Assembly: GCA_036389795.1 (NCBI GenBank)
Contig: DASVWD010000070.1
Coordinates: 42,971 to 106,970, forward strand
Reading direction: 5' to 3'
Length of the DNA: 64,000 nucleotides
Source: Longimicrobium sp.
GTDB lineage: Bacteria; Gemmatimonadota; Gemmatimonadetes; Longimicrobiales; Longimicrobiaceae
This document shows, piece by piece, positions 51,651 to 60,960 of this stretch. Every line of letters begins with the position of its first letter. The first letter of the stretch is position 1. The notes below the pieces were generated by a model. It had not been told where the DNA came from. It saw only the letters and a program-made list of their open reading frames with translations, and searched no databases. Made by a program: the position numbers and the translations under genes.

Positions 51651-53702
51651 GTGCCCGAGCAGGCGCAGCAGTTCGCCTTCCAGGCCGAGGTGCAGCGGCT
51701 CCTCGACCTGGTGGTCCACTCGCTCTACACCCACAAGGAGATCTTCCTCCGCGAGCTGGTCTCCAACGCCTCCGACGCCATCGACCGGCTCCGCTTCGAG
51801 GCGCTCACCCGCCCCGAGCTCCTCCCGGAGGGCTTCGACCCGAAGATCCGGCTGCTGCCCGACCGGGAGAAGCGCACCCTCACCATCGAGGACGACGGGA
51901 TCGGGATGACGCGCGAGGAGGTGGTCCAGAACATCGGCACCATCGCCCGCTCGGGGACGCGCGAGGCGCTGGAGCAGCTGAAGCAGGCGGCCGCCGAGGG
52001 GGCCGGGCAGCTCATCGGCCAGTTCGGGGTGGGCTTCTACTCGTCGTTCATGGTGGCCGACCGGGTGGAGCTGGTCACGCTCCGGGCCGGCGCCGACCAG
52101 GCGGTGCGCTGGGCGTCGTCCGGCGACGGCTCGTTCACGGTGGAGGACGCCGGGCGCGACCGCCCCGGGACCACGGTCACGCTGCACCTGAAGCCAGCGG
52201 ACCCCGAGAACGGGATCGAGGACTACACCGACCGCTGGGTGCTCTCGCGCCTGGTGCGGCAGCACGCCGACTTCATCACCTACCCGATCCTGCTGCCGGC
52301 CGAGAAGCCCGAGGAGGTGCCCGAGGGCGAGACGCCCGAGCCGGAGCGGCCGCTCAACTCCATGCAGCCGATCTGGACGCGGCCGCCGGCCGAGGTGACG
52401 AAGGAGGAGTACGCCGACTTCTACCGCCAGATCTCGCACGACTGGTCGGAGCCGCTGGAGACGATCCACACCCGCGGCGAGGGGCTGGTGGAGTTCCAGG
52501 CCGTGCTCTTCCTCCCCTCGCGCGGGCCCGTGGACCTGTACTACCCCGGCTTCAAGCCCTCCCTGCGGCTGTACGTGAAGCGGATGCTGGTGCGCGAGAA
52601 CTCGGAGGAGCTCCTCCCGCGCTGGCTGCGCTGGGTGCGCGGCGCGGTGGACTCGCCCGACCTGCCGCTCAACGTCTCGCGCGAGATGCTGCAGAGCGAC
52701 CGCCACGTCCGCCAGATCCGCCGCACCCTGACGAAGAAGGTGCTGGACGCTCTGAAGCGGATGCTGGAGGGCGACCGGGCGAAGTACGAGGCGTTCTGGC
52801 GCGAGCTGGGGCGGGCGGTCAAGGAGGGGGTGGACAGCGACTTCGAGAACCGCGAGGCGCTGCTGGGGCTCGTCCTCTTCGGCTCCTCCCGCGACCCGGA
52901 GGCGCTCACCACGCTGCAGGAGTACGTGGAGCGGATGCCCGAGGGGCAGGCCGACCTCTGGTACCTGACCGGCGCCAGTCGCGAGCAGGTGGAGGGCTCG
53001 CCCGCGCTGGAGGCGTTCCGCGACCGCGGCTGGGAGGTGCTCTACCTCACCGACCCGGTGGACGAGCTGGTGGTGCAGTCGGTGACCGAGTTCCAGGGGA
53101 AGCGGCTGCGCTCGGCGGGGAAGGGGGCGGTGGAGCTGGAGGAGGGGGAGAAGAAGGGGGAGGCCGAGGAGCGGAAGAAGGAGTTCGAGCCGTTCCTGGG
53201 CGCCCTGCAGAAGCGCCTGGAGAAATGGGTGAAGGAGGTGCGCCTCTCGGGGCGGCTCACCCGCTCGCCCGCCGTGCTGGTGGTGGCCGAGCACGACTAC
53301 TCGCCGCAGCTGGAGCGCCTGCTGGCGGCGGGGCGCGGCGGCGTCCGCCAGCGCCGCATCCTGGAGCTGAACGCCGCTCACCCGCTGGTGCAGGGGCTCC
53401 GCCGCCGCTTCGACGCCGACGCGAGCGACCCCGTGGTGGGCGACTACGCGGAGCTGCTGCTGGGGTGGTCGCTCCTGGCCGAGGGCTCCGAGCTGCACGA
53501 CCCGGCGCGCTTCACGCAGCTCGTCGCCGGGCTGATGGAGACGGGGCTCGAGGCGGCGGAGGCGAGGGCGGAGTCGTCGTCGGCGTCCGCTTCGCAAGAG
53601 GCAGCGGATGCGCCGGAGTCCTCGGATGCGTTGGCGCCGCCCGACGCTTCCGGCCCGTCTGAGGAGACGACCGAGGAAGCCACCGCAACGAGCGGGGACT
53701 GA
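51651..53702 (+). CDS. htpG: HtpG, Hsp90-family chaperone
   Basis: A 683-residue ATP-dependent chaperone. GHKL ATPase motifs: FLRELVSNASDAIDRLR, TIEDDGIGMTREEVVQNIGT, IGQFGVGFYSSFMV. Middle domain with NVSREMLQSDRHVRQIRRTL and a normal C-terminal dimerisation region. It ends with an extra acidic/Ser/Ala-rich tail of about 50 residues (SSSASASQEAADAPESSDAL), longer than in most HtpG. GTG at 51651 with AGGAGGG before it. Confidence 0.96.
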   Translation: MPEQAQQFAFQAEVQRLLDLVVHSLYTHKEIFLRELVSNASDAIDRLRFEALTRPELLPEGFDPKIRLLPDREKRTLTIEDDGIGMTREEVVQNIGTIARSGTREALEQLKQAAAEGAGQLIGQFGVGFYSSFMVADRVELVTLRAGADQAVRWASSGDGSFTVEDAGRDRPGTTVTLHLKPADPENGIEDYTDRWVLSRLVRQHADFITYPILLPAEKPEEVPEGETPEPERPLNSMQPIWTRPPAEVTKEEYADFYRQISHDWSEPLETIHTRGEGLVEFQAVLFLPSRGPVDLYYPGFKPSLRLYVKRMLVRENSEELLPRWLRWVRGAVDSPDLPLNVSREMLQSDRHVRQIRRTLTKKVLDALKRMLEGDRAKYEAFWRELGRAVKEGVDSDFENREALLGLVLFGSSRDPEALTTLQEYVERMPEGQADLWYLTGASREQVEGSPALEAFRDRGWEVLYLTDPVDELVVQSVTEFQGKRLRSAGKGAVELEEGEKKGEAEERKKEFEPFLGALQKRLEKWVKEVRLSGRLTRSPAVLVVAEHDYSPQLERLLAAGRGGVRQRRILELNAAHPLVQGLRRRFDADASDPVVGDYAELLLGWSLLAEGSELHDPARFTQLVAGLMETGLEAAEARAESSSASASQEAADAPESSDALAPPDASGPSEETTEEATATSGD

Positions 53703-53736
53703 CGTCGGTCTTCGGTGCGCCCTACGCACGACAGCG

Positions 53737-53774
53737 CGAAGCCCTCTTCCGGCGCGGTGGGAGGGCTTCGTTTG
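53737..53774 (+). terminator. Rho-independent terminator of htpG
   Basis: CGAAGCCCTC (53737-53746) and GAGGGCTTCG (53761-53770) pair perfectly and are followed by TTTGC. It separates htpG from the lower-GC island that follows. Confidence 0.8.
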
Positions 53775-53927
53775 CTTACGTTACGCCGATCTGGTCCCGG
53801 AGCGCCCGCCACGAGGGCCTGACCGCTCGGCTACTGCGCATCGTGGACCTGGCATCTTGCCTCAGTCTCGCGGGTTTTGTACCTTCGCTGTTGCTTCCAC
53901 GAATCACCCGCCGCAACCTACTATCGC

Positions 53928-54941
53928 ATGCTAACTCCAAAGCTCGATCCTCGCGGCTGGGCGCACACCCACCGCGATAAACTCGCCGTGCAGTACACCA
54001 CTGACCTTGGCGCATCAGTGGTGAGCACCAGCGAGACCATTCTGTCAGGCTTAGCAGGACAAGACCTAAGGGAGCAAGTACAGCTTGTATTTACCTCTCC
54101 GCCGTTCCCTCTTAACAACAAGAAACGGTATGGCAATAAACAGGGCGAGGCGTACAAGGAGTGGCTGAAGGAGTTCGCCCCTCTCCTACGTGAGGTCCTT
54201 CGACCCGACGGCTCAATCGTGGTTGAAGTCGGGAACGCGTGGGAACCCGGGCTACCCGTTATGTCGACGCTCGCGATTGAGAGTCTTCTGGCCTTCCGTG
54301 ATGCTGCCGACCTATATTTATGTCAAGAATTTATTTGGCATAACCCTGCCAAGCTCCCGACTCCGGCTCAGTGGGTAACGGTGGAACGCATTCGAGTGAA
54401 AGACTCTTTCACCCGTCTTTGGTGGCTAAGTCCTAATCCGAAACCCAAGGCCGACAATCAGAGAGTGCTTGTTCCCTATAGTCGCTCCATGAAGAGCCTG
54501 CTGAAGAACCAGAAGTATAATGCAGGCAAGCGTCCCTCAGAGCACAGCATTGGAGAAAGTTCGTTCTTATCGGACAATGGAGGCGCGATTCCGCCAAACG
54601 TAATCAAAGCAGAGCACTTACCGGACAGCGTTCTTGTCGGTTCAAACACGAGAAACAATGACCCATATCAGCAGTATTGTAAAGAACATGGACTGACTCC
54701 GCATCCCGCTCGTATGCCGTCTGAGTTGGCGGAGTTCTTCATAAATCTGTGTTCAGAAGAAGGTGACTTGGTGCTCGACCCATTTGCCGGAAGTAATACT
54801 ACTGGTGCGGTAGCCGAAGGCCTAGGTAGAAAGTGGATCTCGATTGAAGCGAATGAGAGCTACGCTGCATCGGGGGTGGGACGATTTACCGGTCTAACGA
54901 GGGCCCGTCTCACGGCAGAGATTGAACTTTTCCAGGCCTGA
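53928..54941 (+). CDS. DNA methyltransferase (beta class, probably N4-cytosine)
   Basis: A 337-residue DNA methyltransferase. Motif IV VFTSPPFPLNNKK (about 54-66) comes before motif I LDPFAGSNTTG (about 283-293), the order of beta-class enzymes; TSPPF in motif IV is the variant associated with N4-cytosine methylation. The intervening part should hold target recognition. First gene of a four-gene, lower-GC island with short gaps; as the methylating arm it would mark self DNA. ATG at 53928; no clear ribosome site. Confidence 0.9.
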   Translation: MLTPKLDPRGWAHTHRDKLAVQYTTDLGASVVSTSETILSGLAGQDLREQVQLVFTSPPFPLNNKKRYGNKQGEAYKEWLKEFAPLLREVLRPDGSIVVEVGNAWEPGLPVMSTLAIESLLAFRDAADLYLCQEFIWHNPAKLPTPAQWVTVERIRVKDSFTRLWWLSPNPKPKADNQRVLVPYSRSMKSLLKNQKYNAGKRPSEHSIGESSFLSDNGGAIPPNVIKAEHLPDSVLVGSNTRNNDPYQQYCKEHGLTPHPARMPSELAEFFINLCSEEGDLVLDPFAGSNTTGAVAEGLGRKWISIEANESYAASGVGRFTGLTRARLTAEIELFQA

Positions 54942-54982
54942 TCTGTCGGATATTTTTGACGGACTCCTGAAGCTGAGGACCT

Positions 54983-56173
54983 ATGGTTTCACTGAGACAG
55001 TGGCAAGAGGAAGCGTTTGAGAAGTGGTGGGAATCCAAACGCGGGATCGTTTCCGTTGTCACGGGCGGCGGGAAGACGATATTTGCTATCTACTGTTTCG
55101 ACCGTTTTCGAGACAGGTATCCTAGCTCAAAACTCTTGGTGATAGTTCCTACACTCGCACTCCTTGACCAATGGGTAGTCACGCTGGAGTGCGACTTAGG
55201 ACTGCGGCCTGAGCAGATTGGCACCTACAGTGGCGAGAGTCGGGCGCAGCAACCCGCGGTTGCAAATGTCGCTGTGCTGAATACGGCCCGGACACTCGTG
55301 CATGAGCTAACAAAAACCGGTACTTGGATGCTCGTGGTAGATGAATGTCATCGTGTGGGCTCACCTGTCAACGCGAAAGCGTTGGAAGGGCAGTTTGTCG
55401 CCACTCTTGGCGTGAGTGCAACGCCTCAGCGCGAGTACGACGAGGGGTTCTCGGAATATATCGAGCCCGCGCTTGGCCCGGTCATATTCGAGTATGACTA
55501 TGCTGATGCGCGGCGAGATGGGGTTATAGCATCGTTTGAACTTCACAACATCCGCTTCCCGTTGACACACTCGGAACGGAGTGAATACGAGGAGTTATCA
55601 CGCCGGGTCAGGCGGGCATATGCGAGGCATCAGCGGCAACCCTCTGAAGAGTCGCAGTACGGTATTGAGGCTCTTCTGCGTAAGCGGGCAGGTGTCTCGC
55701 TGTCTGCTAAGTGGCGTGTTCCCACCGCCGTAGCTGCACTAGAGCGGGCCCGCGGAAAAGCGATCGTGTTTCATGAACGCATTAAGGCAGCAGAACAGAT
55801 CTCTCATCTCCTCAATCAGCGGAATCGTCGTTCTACGACATATCACTCCCGGGTGTATGGCCCCACGCGACGTGGGCGCTTGCGACAGTTTCGGATGGGA
55901 ATATATGACACCTTGGTTACTTGTCGCTCTCTCGACGAGGGACTGAACGTCCCCGACGCATCTATCGCTATGCTGGTGGCCTCCAGCAGAAGCACACGTC
56001 AGCGTATCCAGCGTTTAGGACGAGTCCTGCGCGCATCGAACCCACAAAAAACTGCCACAGTAATAACACTCTACGCGACAGAGGCAGAGCAGCGGCAACT
56101 TGAGAAGGAAGCGAAACACCTTGGCGAAGTAGCTCGAATTCGATGGTTTGAGGCTGGTCGCAAGAATGCCTAA
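54983..56173 (+). CDS. Superfamily 2 DEAD/DEAH-type helicase (XPB/UvrB-like)
   Basis: A 396-residue SF2 helicase: Q-like N-terminus RQWQEEAFEKWW, Walker A SVVTGGGKTI (about 24-33), DECH box MLVVDECHRVG (about 120-123), motif III GVSATPQRE, and the second RecA domain ending SSRSTRQRIQRLGRVLRA (motif VI). The size is compact, without extra domains, so it must work with partners. GAGGACCT precedes the ATG at 54983; the stop overlaps the next gene by 8 bp. Confidence 0.92.
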   Translation: MVSLRQWQEEAFEKWWESKRGIVSVVTGGGKTIFAIYCFDRFRDRYPSSKLLVIVPTLALLDQWVVTLECDLGLRPEQIGTYSGESRAQQPAVANVAVLNTARTLVHELTKTGTWMLVVDECHRVGSPVNAKALEGQFVATLGVSATPQREYDEGFSEYIEPALGPVIFEYDYADARRDGVIASFELHNIRFPLTHSERSEYEELSRRVRRAYARHQRQPSEESQYGIEALLRKRAGVSLSAKWRVPTAVAALERARGKAIVFHERIKAAEQISHLLNQRNRRSTTYHSRVYGPTRRGRLRQFRMGIYDTLVTCRSLDEGLNVPDASIAMLVASSRSTRQRIQRLGRVLRASNPQKTATVITLYATEAEQRQLEKEAKHLGEVARIRWFEAGRKNA

Positions 56174-56966
56174 AAACCTGGTGACACATCGCAATCTCTA
56201 CAATCGGGTAGAGCTCAGCGAGGCTGACTACGAGAACTTGCTGCGGGCATGGGCACCTCAGCTTTTCCCCGGTTATCGCTGGTACCCGTTCAAGCCGGCG
56301 ATCCTTAGTCCTGAGGGCGTTGTTCATCCCGATGCGGCCCTAATATCCGCTGACGGAGATGAATGGTGGGTCGTTGAGATTGAGCTTGCGCGGCACTCTA
56401 TTCAGTCCCACGTCGAGTCTCAGCTACAGCGACTCCGGAATGGAATCTACGCAACCGCCTCACGCGCATATCTGACTTCGAGTTATCCTGCAGACGTAGA
56501 CCTATTTGATCGCATGCAGTACGTACGGCCACACTTTCTGGTGGTAGTAGATGATCGCTCAACGTTGATCCGTAATGTTGCTGAGGAAAACGATTTCGAA
56601 GTGCTCTACGTTTTACCGTTTCTGTCCGGCACTCCAGCACATCTATATGCAGGAGCGGCCGAGGGATTCTTCCCCTCGCGCAGAGCTCGATCGCGAGCCA
56701 CAGGGATTGTTTTGGAGATGCGGGATGATCCCTTTGTGGTTCGGCTGAGCTCTCTCGAAACTTCTACACTTCCTGCGGACACAGACCAAGTGTTGATCGG
56801 ATCTCGTCTTGTTCGTTGCCGAATCGAACGCAATCTTCAAGGGCTGGTGCTCTCTCTCGGCCCAGAGGAGTTCTACGAGATTCTTGGTCGCCAGTCCTAC
56901 TACGTGCTACGGTTCGAACAGAACCAGCCGGCGTGTCTGAACCCACTTCCCACTCTCGGAGGATGA
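56166..56966 (+). CDS. PD-(D/E)xK-like nuclease candidate of the island
   Basis: A 266-residue protein not recognised by name. The core GVVHPDAALISADGDEWW then VVEIELARHSIQSHVE has PD (about 55-56) and ExE (71-73), a PD-(D/E)xK-like arrangement in which Glu takes the place of the usual Lys. Preceding RAWAPQLFPGYRWYPFKPAI and following LQRLRNGIYATASRAYLTSS fit the alpha/beta core; the C-terminal part (from about 170) may bind DNA or partners. ATG at 56166 overlaps the helicase gene. Restriction activity is inferred from the fold motif and neighbours. Confidence 0.7.
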   Translation: MPKNLVTHRNLYNRVELSEADYENLLRAWAPQLFPGYRWYPFKPAILSPEGVVHPDAALISADGDEWWVVEIELARHSIQSHVESQLQRLRNGIYATASRAYLTSSYPADVDLFDRMQYVRPHFLVVVDDRSTLIRNVAEENDFEVLYVLPFLSGTPAHLYAGAAEGFFPSRRARSRATGIVLEMRDDPFVVRLSSLETSTLPADTDQVLIGSRLVRCRIERNLQGLVLSLGPEEFYEILGRQSYYVLRFEQNQPACLNPLPTLGG

Positions 56967-56969
56967 TCC

Positions 56970-58535
56970 ATGGTTGAGCAGGTCAAGATACCGTTCACAA
57001 CTGGTAATCGCATTTGGTCGACCTACAAAAACTATCCATATAAAGCTTGGTATGCTGTTGCAGAGCTAGTAGACAACAGTACTCAGGAATATTTTAACAA
57101 TAAAGAGCTACTCGATGAGGTTTATGAGCGCGAAGGGTCTGGTCTGGAGGTTTCCATTGTGTTTGATCCGGACACCCGGATACTGGAAGTCGCCGACAAC
57201 TCGATTGGGATGGACCTTCCGACTTTAAGCCGAGCGGTTCTGCTGGCAGAACCACCGGAAAACAGGTCGGGGCGTTCCGAATTTGGAATGGGAATGAAGA
57301 CAGCGTGCAGCTGGCTTGGCTCTGAGTGGGGAGTGCGGACGAAGAAGCTCGGGGATAGACACGAGTACAGCTTCTTCATCAATATTCCCGAACACTCAAT
57401 TTCGACTGAACAGACACTTCCTATCACCGTGAAGGAAGTGGATGATGTCGATGCACATTACACAGTCCTAACAGTCAAGAAGGTTCGGCAGGAATTCCAA
57501 GGTCCGGCCATCAGCACGCTAAAGCGGCGTTTGGCTGAGATTTACCGTAAGGACATCGAGTCCGGCCAGCTTACACTTAGGTATAATACAGACATTCTCC
57601 AACCCCCCGTTCTCACGCCATTGCAGACCGTCGTCAAAGCCAAGGATGAGAATGGGAATACGATCGAGGTTACCAATACTTGGAAGCGAGAAGTCGAGTT
57701 CGATGTTGAGATTGACAGTGAGACTGGGGCGACAGGCAAGGTTAAGGGGTGGATTGCGGTAATGGTGCCGGGTGGTCGAAACAAAGCCGGTTTCGATCTG
57801 TTCCGTCGCGGACGCGTGATTCTCGGGCGTCCTCTAGGATATCGCCCGCAGGGGATTTTCGGGACCGATGCACCGAATAACTTGTTGAACCAGCGGTTAT
57901 TCGGCGAACTACACCTTGATGAGTTCCCGGTGAACCATCTCAAATCCGATTTCCAATGGGAAGGCTGGAGAGAGGAATTTGACGCAAAGCTAAAGAAAGC
58001 TGCTGAGGATTATGTGAACTTCGCGAAGAAATACCGTCCATCACAGGAAGGAGGTGACGGCAGGGTCCCTCCGACAATTGTGTATGCTGCGAACGACGAT
58101 GTGGCCGAGTCACTCGATAGCGATGCCCTCGCCACAGAGATCGAAATTCTGGAGGCGATGGGGCCTCCGCCGCTTCCCGAGGAAGAAGTAAAGCAGGCAG
58201 AAGCAGACGTACTTCGGGATCAGCCATTTGAACCACGAGTGGTTCAGCTACGGGATAAGACTTTCGCTATCTATCATCCCATAGGTATGAAGGCAGAGCA
58301 GGAATACATGAAGTTTCAAGCAGCCGGGAAGGACAAGGTCGACATCTTCATCAACGACAATCATCCGTATATCGGTGATCTGGACGTTGATGAGGGCAGA
58401 GCTGAACGATACCAAGAGCACATCCGCAACTGTGTTCACGATGCGATGACGGCCCACATACTCACGAACCTTGGCAAAGGGGATTGCGCAGATACGTTCC
58501 TTAGAGTGAAGGATCAGCTCCTCCGTCGCATGTGA
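56970..58535 (+). CDS. MORC-like GHKL ATPase
   Basis: A 521-residue ATPase of the GHKL fold resembling MORC and other MutL/Hsp90-like ATPases: N-box YAVAELVDNSTQEYFN (about 29-44), G1 box LEVADNSIGMDLPTLSRAV (about 72-90), G2 box SEFGMGMKTACSWLG (about 102-116). A transducer-like (S5) region and a charged C-terminus follow (from about 340). Prokaryotic MORC homologues have been described in predicted restriction-modification operons. GGAGG stands 7 bp before the ATG at 56970, 4 bp after the nuclease stop. Confidence 0.9.
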   Translation: MVEQVKIPFTTGNRIWSTYKNYPYKAWYAVAELVDNSTQEYFNNKELLDEVYEREGSGLEVSIVFDPDTRILEVADNSIGMDLPTLSRAVLLAEPPENRSGRSEFGMGMKTACSWLGSEWGVRTKKLGDRHEYSFFINIPEHSISTEQTLPITVKEVDDVDAHYTVLTVKKVRQEFQGPAISTLKRRLAEIYRKDIESGQLTLRYNTDILQPPVLTPLQTVVKAKDENGNTIEVTNTWKREVEFDVEIDSETGATGKVKGWIAVMVPGGRNKAGFDLFRRGRVILGRPLGYRPQGIFGTDAPNNLLNQRLFGELHLDEFPVNHLKSDFQWEGWREEFDAKLKKAAEDYVNFAKKYRPSQEGGDGRVPPTIVYAANDDVAESLDSDALATEIEILEAMGPPPLPEEEVKQAEADVLRDQPFEPRVVQLRDKTFAIYHPIGMKAEQEYMKFQAAGKDKVDIFINDNHPYIGDLDVDEGRAERYQEHIRNCVHDAMTAHILTNLGKGDCADTFLRVKDQLLRRM

Positions 58536-58787
58536 AACTTGCGAGCGGGCCTGGTAACTTTGCCGAATTAAAGCTCCTGCCGACAGTTGCTCGGTAATCC
58601 GAAGGCGGGCTGGCGCGCGCGTAACCCAATGTCGAAGCTATGTATAGCGTCTGCCTCTGAACTCGGAGCGAAATGCTTTTCCCGATGCTCCCCCTCCCCC
58701 CGTGGCATGCCGATTGCCCCGCCGCCAGAAGGCGAGGGTCCACGTCGGCGCGCCGGGCGCGCCGCGCATCGGGGGAGTTGCAGGCCA

Positions 58788-59216
58788 ATGGCGGCACAAC
58801 GTATTCTGGTCATCGAGGACGAGCCGGGTGCGCGCGAGGCGCTGCAGAGCCTGCTGTCGGAGGAGGGCTACACCGTGGCCACCGCCGAGAACGGCGAGAA
58901 GGGCCTTAAGCGCCTCTCCGAGTTCCGCCCGGACACGGTGGTCTGCGACTTCTACCTTCCCGACACCGACGGGCTGCAGATCCTGCGGCAGGTGCGCGAC
59001 CGGGCGGGGAGCGAGGTGGCGTTCATCGTGATCACCGCCGGGTGCGGCGGCGCCGAGGCCGAGTCGCAGCTCCAGCGCGAGGCCGACTTCTTCTTCCAGA
59101 AGCCGCTCGACCTGGCGCGCTTCCGCCGCGCGCTGCAGCGCATCGGGAGCGCGCTGGCCAGCGGCGGCAAGGGCGCCCTGGCCAACGTGAAGGACGCGCT
59201 GCGGCCACACCACTGA
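58788..59216 (+). CDS. Single-domain response regulator
   Basis: A 142-residue receiver domain: RILVIEDEPGAREALQSLLS, phospho-acceptor in TVVCDFYLPDTDGLQIL, and FQKPLDLARFRRALQ with the conserved Lys. No output domain, so it acts through protein contacts. ATG at 58788; the longer frame upstream runs into the end of the island. Back to backbone GC. Likely co-transcribed with the YtxH-like gene 22 bp downstream. Confidence 0.88.
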   Translation: MAAQRILVIEDEPGAREALQSLLSEEGYTVATAENGEKGLKRLSEFRPDTVVCDFYLPDTDGLQILRQVRDRAGSEVAFIVITAGCGGAEAESQLQREADFFFQKPLDLARFRRALQRIGSALASGGKGALANVKDALRPHH

Positions 59217-59238
59217 CCCCGGGACCGGACCCCCGCCC

Positions 59239-59757
59239 ATGCGCTACGAAGACGACGACACCCCCACCTTCATCATCGAGACGAGCGGGGGCGGCACCGG
59301 CGCGTTCCTGCTGGGCGTGCTGGTGGGCGCCGCCGCCGCGCTCCTGCTGGCCCCCCGGAGCGGCGCCGAGACGCAGGCCGAGATCGCGGGCGCCGCCCGG
59401 CGGCTGCGCGACGACGTGGAGGGGCGCGTCACCGGCGCCCGCCGGAGCGTGGCCGGCCGCGTGGGCGAGGCGCGCGCCGGGGTCACCGGGCGCATCGACC
59501 GCGCGCGCGGCCGGGTGGAGGATCGCATCGGCACCGTGCGCGAGCGGGTGGAGACGCGGGTGGACCAGGCGAAGGCCGCGCTGGAGGCCGGCCGCGGCGC
59601 CGCGCGCGAGGCCCGCGAAGACCTGCAGCGCCGCGTGGACGAGGCCAAGCGCACCTACCGCGAGGGCCTCTCCCGCCGCCGCGGCGGCGACGGCGCCGCC
59701 CCCGAGGTGGTGGTCGAGGAGGTCTCCACCCAGGAGGACGCGGGCGACCTGGCCTGA
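59239..59757 (+). CDS. YtxH-like membrane-anchored coiled-coil protein
   Basis: A 172-residue protein: an N-terminal hydrophobic segment (GAFLLGVLVGAAAALLLAP) followed by about 100 residues of amphipathic 11-residue-like repeats (GRVGEARAGVTGRIDRARGR, VRERVETRVDQAKAALEAGR), typical of YtxH/apolipoprotein-like stress proteins. C-terminus acidic. Function unknown; often linked to general stress. Confidence 0.8.
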   Translation: MRYEDDDTPTFIIETSGGGTGAFLLGVLVGAAAALLLAPRSGAETQAEIAGAARRLRDDVEGRVTGARRSVAGRVGEARAGVTGRIDRARGRVEDRIGTVRERVETRVDQAKAALEAGRGAAREAREDLQRRVDEAKRTYREGLSRRRGGDGAAPEVVVEEVSTQEDAGDLA

Positions 59758-59762
59758 ACCCC

Positions 59763-59850
59763 AGGGGACAGGGGACAGGGAACAGGGGACAGCCGGCCAC
59801 GTGAGCGCAGTTGCAGGCTGTCCCCTGTAACCTGTTCCCTGTTCCCTATA
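59763..59850. repeat. Inverted GGGGACA heptamer arrays
   Basis: CAGGGGACAGGGGACAGGGA (left) and CTGTAACCTGTTCCCTGTTC (right) around CCGGCCACGTGAGCGCAGTT; like 20507-20588. It occupies nearly all the gap before the yihY-like gene. Confidence 0.85.
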
Positions 59851-59861
59851 AGTTTAGGGGC

Positions 59862-60800
59862 ATGACCGAACGCAGGCGGTGGAGGCGCGCGGTGAACGTC
59901 CCGAGGGCCGCCGGTGCGGCCCTCCGTCGCATGTTGCGCGGCGGCGGGGAGTTCGTCACGCGGCTCTACGTGAAGGCGGGCGAGGACGACATCTTCTTCC
60001 TGGCCGGGGGGATCGCCTACAACGTGGTCCTGGCGGCCGTCCCCTTCCTCCTGATGCTGATCGCCGTCTTCGGCTCGGTGCTGAAGGCGCAGTTCGAGGA
60101 CCCGCAGCAGGCGGCGGTCGACTACGTGTTCCGGGTGCTGTCGCCCTCTCAGCAGGTGGCGGAGTTCACCCGCGAGCTGGTGGGCGAGATCGTGGGCGGG
60201 CGCACCGGCTTCGGCGTTGTCGGCGTCCTCTTCTTCGTCTGGGGCTCCACGGCGCTGTTCGGCACGCTCCGGGCGGCGCTCCGGACCATCTTCGACCTCC
60301 CCGAGGAGCGCGGGATCGTGGAGGGGAAGGTGTTCGACCTGCAGATGGTGGTGATGGCGGGGACGCTGTTCTTCGCCAACACCGGGATCAGCGTGGTGCT
60401 GGAGGGGGCGCAGCGCTACGGGACCGAGTGGCTGGGGCTGGGCGGGGCGGCGTGGGTGGAGACGGCGCAGCGGGCGTGGGCGCAGTTCCTGGCCTTCGCG
60501 GCCATCTTCGTGATGTTCCTGCTCATCTACCGCTTCCTCCCCAAGCGCCGCACCCCGCTCAGGATGTCGCTGGTGGCGGCCGGCTTCGCGGCGGTGGGGT
60601 GGGAGCTGCTCAAGAACCTCTTCGCGCTGTACCTGCAGAACGCGCCGAACCTGGGGCGCACCTGGGGGGCGGCGCTGGGGCCGGTGGTGGTGGTGCTGTG
60701 GGTGTACTACGCGTGCGTGGTGTTCATCCTGGGCGGCGAAGTCGCCCAGGTGTACGATTTGCTGAGGGTGCGGCGGATGCAGCGGGAGCTGCTGGAGTAG
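59862..60800 (+). CDS. YihY/BrkB-family inner membrane protein
   Basis: A 312-residue polytopic protein with about six transmembrane segments. Family signatures: DIFFLAGGIAYNVVLAAVPF (the conserved AxxxYxxxL-like first helix), FFVWGSTALFGTLRAALRTI and PNLGRTWGAALGPVVVVLWV. Once thought RNase BN; function unresolved. ATG at 59862 after TTTAGGGGC. Confidence 0.9.
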   Translation: MTERRRWRRAVNVPRAAGAALRRMLRGGGEFVTRLYVKAGEDDIFFLAGGIAYNVVLAAVPFLLMLIAVFGSVLKAQFEDPQQAAVDYVFRVLSPSQQVAEFTRELVGEIVGGRTGFGVVGVLFFVWGSTALFGTLRAALRTIFDLPEERGIVEGKVFDLQMVVMAGTLFFANTGISVVLEGAQRYGTEWLGLGGAAWVETAQRAWAQFLAFAAIFVMFLLIYRFLPKRRTPLRMSLVAAGFAAVGWELLKNLFALYLQNAPNLGRTWGAALGPVVVVLWVYYACVVFILGGEVAQVYDLLRVRRMQRELLE

Positions 60801-60803
60801 GGT

Positions 60804-60871
60804 GGGTACGAGGTACGGAGTACGGGGTACGGAAGTGCGAAAGTGCGAAAGTGCGAAAGTGCGAAAGTGCA
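60804..60871. repeat. Heptamer arrays (GTACGGA then GTGCGAA units)
   Basis: TACGAGGTACGGAGTACGGG then GAAGTGCGAAAGTGCGAAAG, about nine 7-bp units. A mirror-image copy (CGTACTCCGTACCCC then CGCACTTTCGCACTC) is at 61808-61868, so the L,D-transpeptidase gene is flanked by inverted arrays. Confidence 0.85.
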
Positions 60872-60960
60872 GACGCGGAACGCAGCCTTCCCAGCCCGGA
60901 GGGCTTCCCGTAGTTCCAGCGGGCGTCTTCAGGCGCTCGCGAGCTAACCACGGAGGGGAT

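Noticed and set aside
53444..53812. Minus-strand ORF over the htpG 3' end
   Set aside because: Overlaps htpG and its terminator and has no family features.
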